A stretch of DNA of 64,000 nt. Source: Mariniphaga sp. (GTDB lineage Bacteria > Bacteroidota > Bacteroidia > Bacteroidales > Prolixibacteraceae). The stretch is from the NCBI GenBank assembly GCA_024636975.1, contig JAGXGA010000056.1:27848-91847 (forward strand), given 5' to 3'. Shown piece after piece: positions 9,737-18,224 of this stretch. The translations under genes were made by a program, and so were the position numbers. Every line of letters starts with the position of its first letter. Position 1 is the first letter of the stretch. The notes below the pieces were generated by a model. The model was given only the letters and a program-made list of their open reading frames with translations. It searched no databases and was not told the origin of the DNA.

Positions 9737-10618
9737 TTAATTGTTTTTTCCGAAGGGAATTGTAAACCCAAGCCAGGGTATGGCAACAACTGTACTAATA
9801 CCAAAACCCACTGGAACGAAAAGGCCAAAATCAAGTGCAGCCCTGTTAATAATCCAACGTGCCCCACCGCTGATTAATCCGCCTGATTCCCCTGCTACGC
9901 CTATAAAATAGTTTTCTGAAAGGAAATACCATCTGGACGACAATCTGGTCATAGCGCTGAAATTAACCAATGGAGAAGAGGCCCATTCTCCGCCCGCAAA
10001 TCCATAGCCCAAACCTATACTGACATTACTGTTGGGTGAACCAAATGTAGAAACCCCATAAACAATTCCAAATCCTGTTTCACTTTCACCCAAAACGGTT
10101 CCTATAAGAGCTCCGGCTCCCAGATTAAGTTTGTTTTTATTAATGGGAAGAGATATTTTGGGATTAATTATTACTGGAGTAGGTGCTCCTCCAAAAAGGA
10201 AGAGTGGAATTACGGTACCGCCAATAGAAAAATTATCAGTAATTCCATAAGCAACCTGGTTCCATAAAATCCATACATTCTGGAAGTAGCCTTCTCCTTT
10301 TTTTAGTCCGTAGCCATTTGGTGACCAGAAATAACGAGTTGACTGGGGATTATCTAACCACCATTCCCCGTTTTTTTGCTGGCTGGCAAGTACAGTTTTA
10401 CGAGATTTAATTGAAGACAGCTTAATTTCTATTTCCCCTAGGTTATCTGTAACAATAGTCAGTTTTTCGGAATCCTGGTTGGTAATTTTACCGGTGAAGT
10501 GGTTTCCGTCAAGGGTTTCTATTTGCACCAGCGTTGAATCGTTTTCCGTCTGGGCAGATAAATTTGTGCAGAAAAAAACAACAAAAGCCAAAAGCAGACC
10601 TACTTTAATCGTTTTCAT
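9737..10618 (-). CDS. Predicted outer-membrane/periplasmic protein of unknown function
   Basis: 293 residues with a clear signal peptide (ends NLSAQ, about residue 23). Residues 30-75 look like a small beta-barrel with Sm/LSM-like repetition (LDGNHFTGKITNQDSEKLTIVTD). The rest is glycine-rich alternating beta sequence (SIGGTVIPLFLFGG, FGIVYGVSTFG, VSIGLGYGFAGG) ending FTIPFGKNN, consistent with a small outer-membrane barrel. No family name is recognised with certainty. It lies 58 bp downstream of the helicase gene with a short hairpin between (10650-10672), so co-transcription is uncertain. Confidence 0.65.
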   Translation of the reverse strand: MKTIKVGLLLAFVVFFCTNLSAQTENDSTLVQIETLDGNHFTGKITNQDSEKLTIVTDNLGEIEIKLSSIKSRKTVLASQQKNGEWWLDNPQSTRYFWSPNGYGLKKGEGYFQNVWILWNQVAYGITDNFSIGGTVIPLFLFGGAPTPVIINPKISLPINKNKLNLGAGALIGTVLGESETGFGIVYGVSTFGSPNSNVSIGLGYGFAGGEWASSPLVNFSAMTRLSSRWYFLSENYFIGVAGESGGLISGGARWIINRAALDFGLFVPVGFGISTVVAIPWLGFTIPFGKNN

Positions 10619-10676
10619 AACAGGACAATCAGATTATTAATATGAAGAAAGGTAATTAATAATTGATTACCTGCAA

Positions 10677-11951
10677 CTATTGTTGATCTGATTTTTTACG
10701 AAGGGTAATTTTTCCGGAAGGTTTTCCTTTCTTCTGTTGTTGCCCCTGTCCTTTGTTCCGGCTCTTAAAGTTTTTGCGGGCCGAACTTCTTCGGTATTTT
10801 ACCGGGTTCCACTCCGGACCCGTGCCAATTTGCCCGGGTAGGGGCAGCTTTATTACTTCTTTTTCGATCAGTTTTTCAATCTGTTCAAATTTCCCCATAT
10901 CATTATCACTAACAAGTGTAAGGGCAACTCCGGTGGCGTCGGCCCGGGCTGTGCGGCCAACCCGATGCACATAATCTTCGGCATCATGCGGAACATCGTA
11001 GTTAATAATCAGGTTAATTTCCTTGATGTCGATACCCCTGCTTAGCACATCGGTAGCTACCAGGATGCGGGTCCGACGGGCTTTGAAACCCTGTAGTACT
11101 TTTTCCCGCTCGGTTTGTTCCAGGTCTGATGATATAGGCTCAACTGACAATTTGTTTTTTTGAAGCGCACGGGCCAGTTCAGTCACTTTTTTCTTTGTGG
11201 AACAAAAAATAAGTATACTGTTATAGTCGGGCTTATCGGCTATTAAATGATTAATTAATGCGGTTTTCTGATTGTCGTAACACAAATAAGCCGCCTGCAA
11301 CACCCCTTCTGCCGGTTTCGACATCGATATATTAATCTCTTTGGGGTTTTGCAGGATCTTCGATGCCAGCATTCGTATTTTTGGTGCCATGGTGGCACTG
11401 AACATAAGGGTTTGCCTCTTTTGAGGAAGGAACGATATGATTTTAATGATGTCTTCATAGAACCCGATGTCCAGCATCCGGTCGGCCTCATCCAGTATCA
11501 GATATTTAATTGTATCGAACTTTACATACCCTAAATTCAGGTGGGAAATCAGTTTTCCGGGAGTTGCAATAACAATCTCGGCACCTTGTGTGAGGGCACG
11601 TTTTTGCTGACCCCAGTCGTCACCGTCGCTACCGCCATAAATGGCAATAGAATGAATACCCAGACCATAAGAGATGCCCTGCACCTGCTGATCGATCTGC
11701 ATTGCCAGTTCGCGTGTGGGAACCAGAATAAGCGTAGTTGTTTCGCCTGCCGGATGTTCCAGGATTAAATCAAGCAATGGAATAACAAACGCAGCAGTTT
11801 TACCCGTTCCAGTCTGGGCGCAGGCTATTAAATCATTTCCGGAAAGTATTTCAGGAATCGCCTGTTCCTGTATGGGTGTTGTAGTTTTAAATCCCATATA
11901 GGATATAGCATCAAGTATATCGTCGTGAACTCCTAATTCTTCAAATTTCAT
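10677..11951 (-). CDS. DEAD-box ATP-dependent RNA helicase (RhlE/SrmB type)
   Basis: 424 residues with all DEAD-box landmarks in order: Q-motif TTPIQEQAIP (24-33), motif I AQTGTGKT (45-52), PTRELA, TPGK, DEAD in LILDEADRML, SAT in MFSATMAP, then the second RecA domain with TRILVATDVLSRGIDI and HRVGRTAR. A short basic C-terminal tail (SSARKNFKSRNKGQGQQQKK) should bind RNA. It unwinds RNA in ribosome assembly or mRNA decay; which of the several Bacteroidota paralogues this is cannot be settled here. Confidence 0.93.
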   Translation of the reverse strand: MKFEELGVHDDILDAISYMGFKTTTPIQEQAIPEILSGNDLIACAQTGTGKTAAFVIPLLDLILEHPAGETTTLILVPTRELAMQIDQQVQGISYGLGIHSIAIYGGSDGDDWGQQKRALTQGAEIVIATPGKLISHLNLGYVKFDTIKYLILDEADRMLDIGFYEDIIKIISFLPQKRQTLMFSATMAPKIRMLASKILQNPKEINISMSKPAEGVLQAAYLCYDNQKTALINHLIADKPDYNSILIFCSTKKKVTELARALQKNKLSVEPISSDLEQTEREKVLQGFKARRTRILVATDVLSRGIDIKEINLIINYDVPHDAEDYVHRVGRTARADATGVALTLVSDNDMGKFEQIEKLIEKEVIKLPLPGQIGTGPEWNPVKYRRSSARKNFKSRNKGQGQQQKKGKPSGKITLRKKSDQQ

Positions 11952-12025
11952 CTATAATAATATTCCTTTAAGTGTCTTAAATGTTTAAAGCACAAAGTAA
12001 AGGAATTTTATCGATATAGCAGATT

Positions 12026-13300
12026 TTAAAAAGAAGTTGAAGACTTTTTCAATTCCTCCTGCCGAACTGATTTATAATCTTCCCAGTCGAAATCCCTTAT
12101 AAATTCAAGCGCTTTTGCAGCTCCGAGCAGAAATAGTTTCTTTTTCTTCTCATCGCTCATTTGAAAATTAAGCCAGTTAAATTCGACATCGGCATCGATA
12201 AAACAAATCAGTTTCTTAAAATCCTGGTTACGCAAGAGGAACTCATTATCGGCATCATGACGCATGGTGCTTATCATCGATCCGATAAAGCCTCTCAAAT
12301 CATCAACGTTTGCACATTCCCGGCGGTAAGAGCTTAGCTTCACTCCAAAGGTGGGTTTTCGGGGAAGACGGCCCGATCGGGTGTGGAATACATTTATTGG
12401 GAAATTGGAAATCATACCGCCATCTACAAACTTAACCTTTTTGGGAATTGTGCCAAAGTAATAGGCTTCAGTTATCCATTTTGAATTGGCCGGTTTGCCA
12501 GCGTCAGGAATATTGTCAATTTCGAAGGGAACAAAAAAGAAAGGTACCGACATGGAAGCCCTTACCATTTTTGAAGGTGAAGTATCGTCGGTTTTATTAC
12601 CCCAGTACAAATGCCCCATCTTTGGGAACAGGACTTTTGTTTGGGTGGTAAGTTCAGCTGCAATAATGTATAGCTGGGCCATATCATCGTTTAAAAGTTC
12701 ACCGGTAACCCTGTGTCTCAATCCTTCCGGAAAAAATGCTTTCCCACGGCGCTGCATCAACTGGCCGATGGTTTTTATCTGACCATCCGATTTTTCAAGA
12801 ACCTCATCAATCCATTTTTCAAAATCCTTACCCGGATTTAATCCCAGGTTAACAAAAAGCGCCTGCTTTACTTTACGAATATTCCAAAGCAACTTTGTAA
12901 GCATTTTTTTAAATGGTGTGCCGTCAATTATTTTCTGCATAATCTGCTTAAGCGCGGGGTCGCCATCCACAAATTCAAACAGATCCTTTCTTGCCAGTAC
13001 ATCAAGTACTTTCTTCGATTTTTCTTTATCTATAGTGTCAATTCCCGCTAATACAAGTGTATTGATTGCCCCGGCTGAGGTCCCTGCCAGGTGAAAAAAA
13101 CGAATGCCTGCGCTTTCCAGTATGTAGGTATATCCTACAAGTGCAATGCCAAGAACTCCTCCGCCTTCCTGAACCAAATCAACATACTGGTGGCCATTGC
13201 TGTCGATGACATCTGAAAAAACCTTATTTTTCATTTCTTTTGCTTCTGCTTCCATTTGCAGAAATTCGGGTTGTTGTATAAAATCTTCGAAAGTCATCAT
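12026..13300 (-). CDS. Patatin-like phospholipase
   Basis: A 424-residue cytoplasmic-looking protein (no signal peptide) with the patatin Ser-Asp dyad. The oxyanion motif GGGVLG is in VDLVQEGGGVLGIALVG, the nucleophile serine is in GTSAG (HLAGTSAGAINTL), and the catalytic aspartate is in DGG (KFVDGGMISNFPINVF). The family hydrolyses acyl esters of phospholipids or other lipids. Two consecutive ATG codons begin the gene; either could be used. It stands alone: no type III-like secretion or cyclic-nucleotide synthase genes are adjacent, so an anti-phage role is not suggested. Confidence 0.87.
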   Translation of the reverse strand: MMTFEDFIQQPEFLQMEAEAKEMKNKVFSDVIDSNGHQYVDLVQEGGGVLGIALVGYTYILESAGIRFFHLAGTSAGAINTLVLAGIDTIDKEKSKKVLDVLARKDLFEFVDGDPALKQIMQKIIDGTPFKKMLTKLLWNIRKVKQALFVNLGLNPGKDFEKWIDEVLEKSDGQIKTIGQLMQRRGKAFFPEGLRHRVTGELLNDDMAQLYIIAAELTTQTKVLFPKMGHLYWGNKTDDTSPSKMVRASMSVPFFFVPFEIDNIPDAGKPANSKWITEAYYFGTIPKKVKFVDGGMISNFPINVFHTRSGRLPRKPTFGVKLSSYRRECANVDDLRGFIGSMISTMRHDADNEFLLRNQDFKKLICFIDADVEFNWLNFQMSDEKKKKLFLLGAAKALEFIRDFDWEDYKSVRQEELKKSSTSF

Positions 13301-13389
13301 AGATGAAAGTTTAATGGTTTATAATACAGACAAAAAGATACAGATTTCTAATGAATTGTATATGCCTGGAGCACAATTTTTTTTTAATT

Positions 13390-14394
13390 TTATAGAATAA
13401 CAGGTAATTTGTATCCACAGGAAGTGCAGTTTCCCTGAAATCCAGGCTCTGTCTTTGCATTATATAGGCTGCGGTTGATCAGTAATTTTTCGCATTCAGG
13501 ACAAAAAGTATGGGAATAATTACCTGCATTCATATTTCCGATATAGACATACCTGAGATATTTCTTTGCAAGCTGATATAATCGTTCGAGCGATTCAGGT
13601 GGAGTTGCCGGAATATCCATTTTATATTGAGGGAAATAGCGTGACAGGTGGAGTGGTGTATCGTTTCCTGTTTCGCCGGCAATCCATTTTACCATTGTTT
13701 CAAACTGGCCTGCATCATCGTTTAATCCTGGAATAACAAGATTGGTGATTTCCAGGTGTGCCTTACTTTTTGCAATTGTTACAATAGACTCTACCACTGG
13801 TTCCAGTTTTCCCTTGGTTTGCTGCTGGTAAAATTTATTGTTGAATGACTTTAAATCGATATTGAAGGCGTCAATTAGCGGCAGGATTTGTTTTAAAGGT
13901 TCCGGATTTACATATCCGTTTGAAACCACAACGTTTTTTAAACCGTTTGAATGCATAAGCTGTGCAGTGTCAAACATGTATTCGTAAAACATGAAAGGTT
14001 CATTGTAGGTATAAGCAATGCCAATATTGTTGCTGATTTCCCTGGAGTTTTCAAGAAGTTGGTCGATTGTTTGGGAAACAAACCCCTTGAAAGTATCAGC
14101 CCCGCATTGCGATATGTTGTGGTTCTGACAAAACGTGCATTGAAGGTTGCAGCCTATATTTCCAATCGAAAGAATATTTTTCCCCGGGTAAAAATGATAT
14201 AGTGGTTTTTTCTCAATGGGATCGATGCCAAAGGCAGCAAGTTTATTGTATACAAGTGATTCGAGAATTCCATCATTATTTTTGCGTACTTTACATACCC
14301 CAATCTGGCCAGATTTCAGATCACAATACCAGGGGCAAAGCAGGCATTTAACACTATTGTCTTTTTCTGTTCTATAAAAAAGCGCTTCCCTCAT
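13390..14394 (-). CDS. AmmeMemoRadiSam-system radical SAM enzyme
   Basis: A 334-residue radical SAM protein with the cluster motif CX3CX2C in GCNLQCTFCQNHNISQ and flanking cysteine pairs at the N-terminus (CLLCPWYC) and C-terminus (CPECEK, CTSCGY) that may hold extra metal or clusters. The N-terminal GVCKVRKN and NKLAAFGIDPIEKKPLYHF are typical of the family found with AMMECR1 and MEMO1 proteins; the substrate modification is unknown. Here neither partner gene is adjacent. Pyruvate formate-lyase-activating-type enzymes are the nearest alternative, but the length and extra cysteines favour this call. Confidence 0.85.
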   Translation of the reverse strand: MREALFYRTEKDNSVKCLLCPWYCDLKSGQIGVCKVRKNNDGILESLVYNKLAAFGIDPIEKKPLYHFYPGKNILSIGNIGCNLQCTFCQNHNISQCGADTFKGFVSQTIDQLLENSREISNNIGIAYTYNEPFMFYEYMFDTAQLMHSNGLKNVVVSNGYVNPEPLKQILPLIDAFNIDLKSFNNKFYQQQTKGKLEPVVESIVTIAKSKAHLEITNLVIPGLNDDAGQFETMVKWIAGETGNDTPLHLSRYFPQYKMDIPATPPESLERLYQLAKKYLRYVYIGNMNAGNYSHTFCPECEKLLINRSLYNAKTEPGFQGNCTSCGYKLPVIL

Positions 14395-14507
14395 GAAATT
14401 CTTTTTTTCAAATGTACAAAAGTGATTTTAAGGATAAGAGTCATTATGTAAAAAAAAGCGGCAAAGGGGTTTTTTATATACAAAATACCTACATTGAACA
14501 GGCCAAA

Positions 14508-14628
14508 TCCAGTGTAAACTCAATGTTAATTCAGTATTAATTCAGTATTAACTCAATGTAAATTCAATTTTAATTGAATTTACATTGAGTTAATACTGAG
14601 AATACATTGAGTTTACATTGAGTTTAAT
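14508..14628. repeat. Inverted array of 11-bp repeats forming a long hairpin
   Basis: Five head-to-tail copies of an 11-bp unit, consensus TGTWAAYTCAR (14513-14567), are followed after a 6-bp AT spacer by five copies of the reverse complement (14574-14628). The inner two units on each side are identical, giving a perfect 27-bp inverted repeat (14543-14569 and 14572-14598) around a 2-nt centre; the outer units diverge. The rest of this 365-bp intergenic region (14395-14759), between the divergently transcribed radical SAM gene and a small unknown gene, shows nothing else I recognise. The unit is far too short and regular for CRISPR. Confidence 0.9.
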
Positions 14629-14759
14629 ATGGCTCAGGTAGGTGGAATTTATAGTCTGTAACTGTGGTTTTGGATAAAAGATGTTAAATAGAGGGCACAT
14701 GTAAATAAATTTACCGGTTGAATTGTATCACGTGATTAAAATAGCAGTAATTTCGCTGC

Positions 14760-15149
14760 ATGGAAAAGCCATTTAAAATAATGATTTCGATTATTGCTGC
14801 TGTGTTTATTAGCCTGGCAGCTAGCGGTTTTTCCAATGGTATAAGTCACAGTGCGGTGGCCGGTAGAAATGTTGAAACTATCGGTTCCGGTATATTTGTG
14901 GCTGAAGAGCTTCCTTATTTAGCCAGCTTTGCCGTTAAGGAAGTTGCAAGTTATTTCTCTGCAGGAAACGTAAGCCAGATTACATTTAAGCAGCAACAGG
15001 TTCAAAAAGCTGTTATTCATGCTTTGGGTGTTCAGGTAGCTTGCACAATTTTACAATACATTTCACAACTTCACAATAATCCTGTCCGGGTCAGAAAATC
15101 GGACATGCTTTTCCCGTTCCATTATTTTTTTGAAACAGCCAGGGCTTAA
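14760..15149 (+). CDS. Small exported or membrane-anchored protein, unknown
   Basis: 129 residues, not recognised. Residues 7-25 are hydrophobic (IMISIIAAVFISLAASGF) and act as a signal peptide or anchor; a second hydrophobic stretch is around 90-105 (VIHALGVQVACTILQYI). There is no lipobox. It lies on the far side of the 11-bp inverted array and 89 bp before another small unknown membrane protein in the same direction. It may be a lineage-specific gene; coding potential is plausible but not proven. Confidence 0.5.
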   Translation: MEKPFKIMISIIAAVFISLAASGFSNGISHSAVAGRNVETIGSGIFVAEELPYLASFAVKEVASYFSAGNVSQITFKQQQVQKAVIHALGVQVACTILQYISQLHNNPVRVRKSDMLFPFHYFFETARA

Positions 15150-15238
15150 TACTACTGTTTACCAGAACAGTGCTTTGGGGTTTACAGGCCATGTGGGCTT
15201 GTAATGATTTATTTCAGTTTCAATTAAAAAATTATACA

Positions 15239-15769
15239 ATGGATTCAGGGACAATTATTATTTCGGCCATTCTATTAGTCTTGGCAATATTGCCTTTTAT
15301 ATTTACAGGCAAGAAATATAGAAAACAAAAAAAACAAATGGTTTTAACGTTAAAAGGCCTGGCAGAGCAGCATCAGGTTAAGCTTTCAAATTATGAAGCG
15401 GGTGGTAATTTTGGGATAGGGTTGGATCAGGATTCCCGTTACCTCTTTTTTGCCCGGAGTGCGCAGGATGAGATTTCAGTCAGGTCAGTTCTTCTGGCAG
15501 AAATGAGTCGCTGCAAGGTGAAAACTGCCAGCAGGATGCTTGAGGATGGAGAAAAGGTTATCGACCGGGTTGAACTGGCGTTGTATCCGGGTTCTACTGC
15601 CCAGCCTGAGGTGATGCTGGAGATGTACAACTCGGAATATGATACACTCACCATCAGAGGTGAACTTCAGGCAGCCGTTAAATGGGAGCATATAATTGGC
15701 GAAGTATTGAAGAAATCAAAGCGAAAAGAGCATAAACAGGTTCTTTCAAAACAGGTTGCTTTTGCATAA
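15239..15769 (+). CDS. Single-pass membrane protein, unknown
   Basis: 176 residues from the ATG at 15239; a longer reading from a GTG at 15170 adds an unlikely leader. Residues 3-21 form a transmembrane helix (TIIISAILLVLAILPFIFT) followed by a basic stretch (KKYRKQKKQ), so the bulk should be cytoplasmic. The soluble part looks like an alpha/beta domain (RYLFFARSAQDEISVRSVLL, DRVELALYP) with no known motif. A good terminator follows. Confidence 0.6.
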   Translation: MDSGTIIISAILLVLAILPFIFTGKKYRKQKKQMVLTLKGLAEQHQVKLSNYEAGGNFGIGLDQDSRYLFFARSAQDEISVRSVLLAEMSRCKVKTASRMLEDGEKVIDRVELALYPGSTAQPEVMLEMYNSEYDTLTIRGELQAAVKWEHIIGEVLKKSKRKEHKQVLSKQVAFA

Positions 15770-15796
15770 AAAAGAAGTTGTTGTTTGAATATAAAA

Positions 15797-15830
15797 AAGC
15801 TTTTTCTGTTTCAGAAAAGGCTTTTTTTTT
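15797..15830 (+). terminator. Rho-independent terminator
   Basis: A 12-bp stem (15797-15808 with 15812-15823, one G-T pair) has a 3-nt loop and is followed by seven further T after the stem. It closes the two small-gene unit at 14760-15769. Confidence 0.8.
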
Positions 15831-15933
15831 GTAAATTACTGAAGCATCGGCAATTAATGTTTCGGATTGAAAGAATAATATATTGTTGGTGGAATTATCG
15901 GTAGCTCTTGGTTGCAGGTTGCTCAGGTGTTGC

Positions 15934-15941
15934 TATTTTTG
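15934..15941 (+). promoter_or_regulatory. Possible -7 box for GH43
   Basis: TATTTTTG matches TAnnTTTG, 60 bp before the ATG at 16002. A perfect TTTG at the -33 spacing is lacking (only TTGC/TTGG), so this is tentative. Confidence 0.35.
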
Positions 15942-16001
15942 CGAAACATCAATGGTTCCCGGCAGGTGATTTTTTTAATGTAGCTAATTGCCGTGATAAG
16001 T

Positions 16002-16940
16002 ATGAATAGGATGATTAAAACGATTGTGATATTACTTATACTACTGTTTGTCAATACTCATGTATTTGCTCAGAACGAAAAGGAGCTTTACCTTTTTTCC
16101 TATTTTCAGGGAAACGGTGAAGATGGTCTTCACCTGGCTTACAGTTATGACGGATTGAAATGGGAAGCACTGAAAGAAAACCGCCCGTTTTTAACACCAG
16201 CGGCAGGAAAAGATAAGCTGATGCGCGATCCTTGCATCATCAAGGGGCCTGATGGTTTATTTCATATGGTTTGGACGGTAAGCTGGAATGAGAAGGGGAT
16301 AGGGTATGCATCATCTCCCGACCTTGTCAACTGGTCGGAGCAGAAATACTTTCCGGTTATGGAATATGAACCGGAAGCTCGTAATTGCTGGGCTCCGGAA
16401 GTGTATTTCGATGAAGGTTCAAACCAATACCTGATATTTTGGTCAACTACCATTCCGGGGCGGTTCCCCGATACTGAAAAGGCGGGCGACGATAATTACA
16501 ACCACCGGATGTATTATACTACTACCAGTGATTTTAAATCGTTCAGTAAAACAACTTTATTTTACGATAGGGGCTTCAATGTTATTGATGGTACGTTGGT
16601 TAAGGATAATGGGAAGTATATTCTTTTTTTGAAGGATGAAACACGCATTCCGGCTGAAAAGAACATCAGGGTTGCAACCGGCGATAAAGTCACAGGTCCT
16701 TTCAGCAAGCCATCGGAGCCCATTACGGGGGATTACTGGGCTGAAGGACCCACTCCTGTAAAAATTGGTAACTACTGGGTGGTCTATTTCGATAAATACA
16801 CCGAACATAAGATGGGGGCTGTTCGGTCGGCTGATTTAAAAGTTTGGGAAGATATTTCCGATCGGATTGAATTCCCTGAAGGGACCAGGCATGGGACGGT
16901 TTTTAAGGTGCCCCTGCCAATGCTGGAAAAACTAAGATAA
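16002..16940 (+). CDS. Secreted glycoside hydrolase, family 43-like
   Basis: 312 residues from the ATG at 16002 (a GTG at 15993 is also in frame), with a signal peptide ending VFAQ. The five-bladed propeller pattern of GH43 is visible: HLAYSYDGLKWEAL, MRDPCIIKGPDGLFHM with a conserved DP, WAPEVYFDEGSNQYLIFWS, and YWAEGPTPVKIGNYWVVYFD with a likely acid glutamate. GH43 enzymes act on arabinose- or xylose-containing glycans such as arabinan and arabinoxylan. Exact activity cannot be read from sequence. A GH51 arabinofuranosidase gene lies 1.3 kb downstream, supporting arabinoside breakdown. Confidence 0.8.
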   Translation: MNRMIKTIVILLILLFVNTHVFAQNEKELYLFSYFQGNGEDGLHLAYSYDGLKWEALKENRPFLTPAAGKDKLMRDPCIIKGPDGLFHMVWTVSWNEKGIGYASSPDLVNWSEQKYFPVMEYEPEARNCWAPEVYFDEGSNQYLIFWSTTIPGRFPDTEKAGDDNYNHRMYYTTTSDFKSFSKTTLFYDRGFNVIDGTLVKDNGKYILFLKDETRIPAEKNIRVATGDKVTGPFSKPSEPITGDYWAEGPTPVKIGNYWVVYFDKYTEHKMGAVRSADLKVWEDISDRIEFPEGTRHGTVFKVPLPMLEKLR

Positions 16941-16964
16941 AATCAATTATTTAATATTAATATT

Positions 16965-17813
16965 TTGGCTGAAATTGGAAAAACAAATGTCCTGGATGTA
17001 ATCAGGGAAACAGATAACGGCGTTTATCTCGACGGGGAAAACCTGGGTGAGATATTGATGCCGCGTAAGTTTGTTACGCAGGAAGTAAAGGAAAGTGGCC
17101 GGGCGAAGGTGTTTGTCTATTCCGATTCGGAAGACCGGCTGGTGGCAACTACCGAAACACCTTATGCTGAAGCAGGGGAATTTGCCTGTCTGGAGGTTAT
17201 AGAAACCAACAGGTTTGGGGCATTTCTCGACTGGGGCCTGCCTAAGCATTTGCTGGTGCCGTTTAGTGAGCAGAAAGCCAAAATGATTGAAGGAAGATCA
17301 TACCTGGTGTATATTTTTACCGACACCAAAACCAACAGGGTGGCTGCTTCTGCGAAGGTTGGAAAGTTTTTGAGCAATGACCTTCCGGATTATGAACAGG
17401 GTGATGAAGTAAAGCTGCTTATTGCTGAAGAAACTGAAACCGGATACAGGGCAATAGTAAATGGCCGGCATTGGGGAATGCTATACAAAAACCAGGTGGT
17501 TATGTCGTTGTCAATGGGCAACAAATTGACAGGTTTTGTAAATAAGGTGCGGGAAGATGGAAAAATTGATCTGCTGGCAGAAAAACCAGGTTACGAAAAA
17601 ATTGATGCCCTTTCTGAAAATATATTGCAGGCATTGAAGGATAATAATGGATTTATAGCGTTATCAGACAAATCATCCCCGGAAATGATTCAATCGATGC
17701 TGGGAATCAGCAAAAAGAATTTTAAAAAAGCCATTGGCAACCTTTATAAAAACAGGCTTATTGATTTTAAATCAGACGGGATAAAATTAAGGGATAAACA
17801 GGGTCATGAGTAA
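16965..17813 (+). CDS. CvfB-family S1-like RNA-binding protein
   Basis: 282 residues with S1/OB-type repeats followed by a winged-helix C-terminal domain (SPEMIQSMLGISKKNFKKAI, residues 227-246). The N-terminal sequence (DNGVYLDGENLGEILMPRKF) and ETNRFGAFLDWGLPKHLLVP match the CvfB/YitL family, which binds RNA and affects virulence-factor expression in staphylococci; its role in Bacteroidota is unknown. No ATG is available: the frame has a stop at 16938 and the first plausible start is TTG at 16965. It starts 25 bp after GH43, but a link with sugar use is not implied. Confidence 0.85.
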   Translation: MAEIGKTNVLDVIRETDNGVYLDGENLGEILMPRKFVTQEVKESGRAKVFVYSDSEDRLVATTETPYAEAGEFACLEVIETNRFGAFLDWGLPKHLLVPFSEQKAKMIEGRSYLVYIFTDTKTNRVAASAKVGKFLSNDLPDYEQGDEVKLLIAEETETGYRAIVNGRHWGMLYKNQVVMSLSMGNKLTGFVNKVREDGKIDLLAEKPGYEKIDALSENILQALKDNNGFIALSDKSSPEMIQSMLGISKKNFKKAIGNLYKNRLIDFKSDGIKLRDKQGHE

Positions 17814-17824
17814 CGTTTTAGTGA

Positions 17825-17899
17825 TACGACTCCGGCCGGAGTCGAAGATTCCAATGGTAATGGCATTGCTATAAACATTTGACCTCGCTGAGGTCGTGA
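17825..17899. repeat. REP-like intergenic repeat, copy 1
   Basis: A 75-bp unit repeated at 18012-18086. It opens with an 18-bp perfect palindrome CGACTCCGGCCGGAGTCG (17827-17844) and ends with the hairpin GACCTC-GCT-GAGGTC (17881-17895). This is the kind of palindromic intergenic repeat scattered in Bacteroidota genomes. It lies in the 411-bp gap between the CvfB-like and GH51 genes. Confidence 0.8.
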
Positions 17900-17962
17900 T
17901 GTTTGTTGAAGCATTTGATGGTATAAACTTATTATCTTGCTATGGTTGTGGGATAGGTTCTT

Positions 17963-17977
17963 AATCCCTGAGGGATT
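17963..17977. repeat. Short palindrome between the REP-like copies
   Basis: AATCCCT-G-AGGGATT is a 15-bp perfect inverted repeat, different in sequence from the palindromes in the flanking 75-bp units. It may be a second REP-like class. Confidence 0.6.
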
Positions 17978-18011
17978 GCATGTTTGTAGAATAATTATCG
18001 TACAATGGGTA

Positions 18012-18086
18012 TACGACTATGGCTGGAGTCGAAGATTCCAATGGCAAAGGTATTTCTATAAACATTTGACCTCGCTGAGGTCGTGA
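18012..18086. repeat. REP-like intergenic repeat, copy 2
   Basis: The second 75-bp unit, same orientation as 17825-17899 and nearly identical from GGAGTCGAAGATTCCAATGG onward. Its first palindrome is degraded (CGACTATGGCTGGAGTCG), while the GACCTC-GCT-GAGGTC hairpin (18068-18082) is intact. The remaining 18087-18224 is AT-rich leader of the GH51 gene with no clear promoter box. Confidence 0.8.
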
Positions 18087-18224
18087 GTTTCGATTGGAAA
18101 CCTGCACTTTTTAATTTATTTTGAATAAAAATGAATGTATTTCATACTTTTTATTTATTTTCAATATTTAATTCTTTTTTCAATAAATTGTAGAAAATTT
18201 TTATAACACTATAAAACCACTATA

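Noticed and set aside
10650..10672. Hairpin AGGTAAT/ATTACCT between helicase and outer-membrane-like gene as a terminator
   Set aside because: Only 7 AT-rich base pairs and no real T-run on the minus strand.
12026..13300. Patatin as part of a CBASS-type defence system
   Set aside because: No cyclic-nucleotide synthase, ubiquitin-like or sensor genes adjoin it; neighbours are housekeeping genes.
14508..14628. CRISPR array
   Set aside because: Units are 11 bp with no spacers and switch orientation; no cas genes are nearby.
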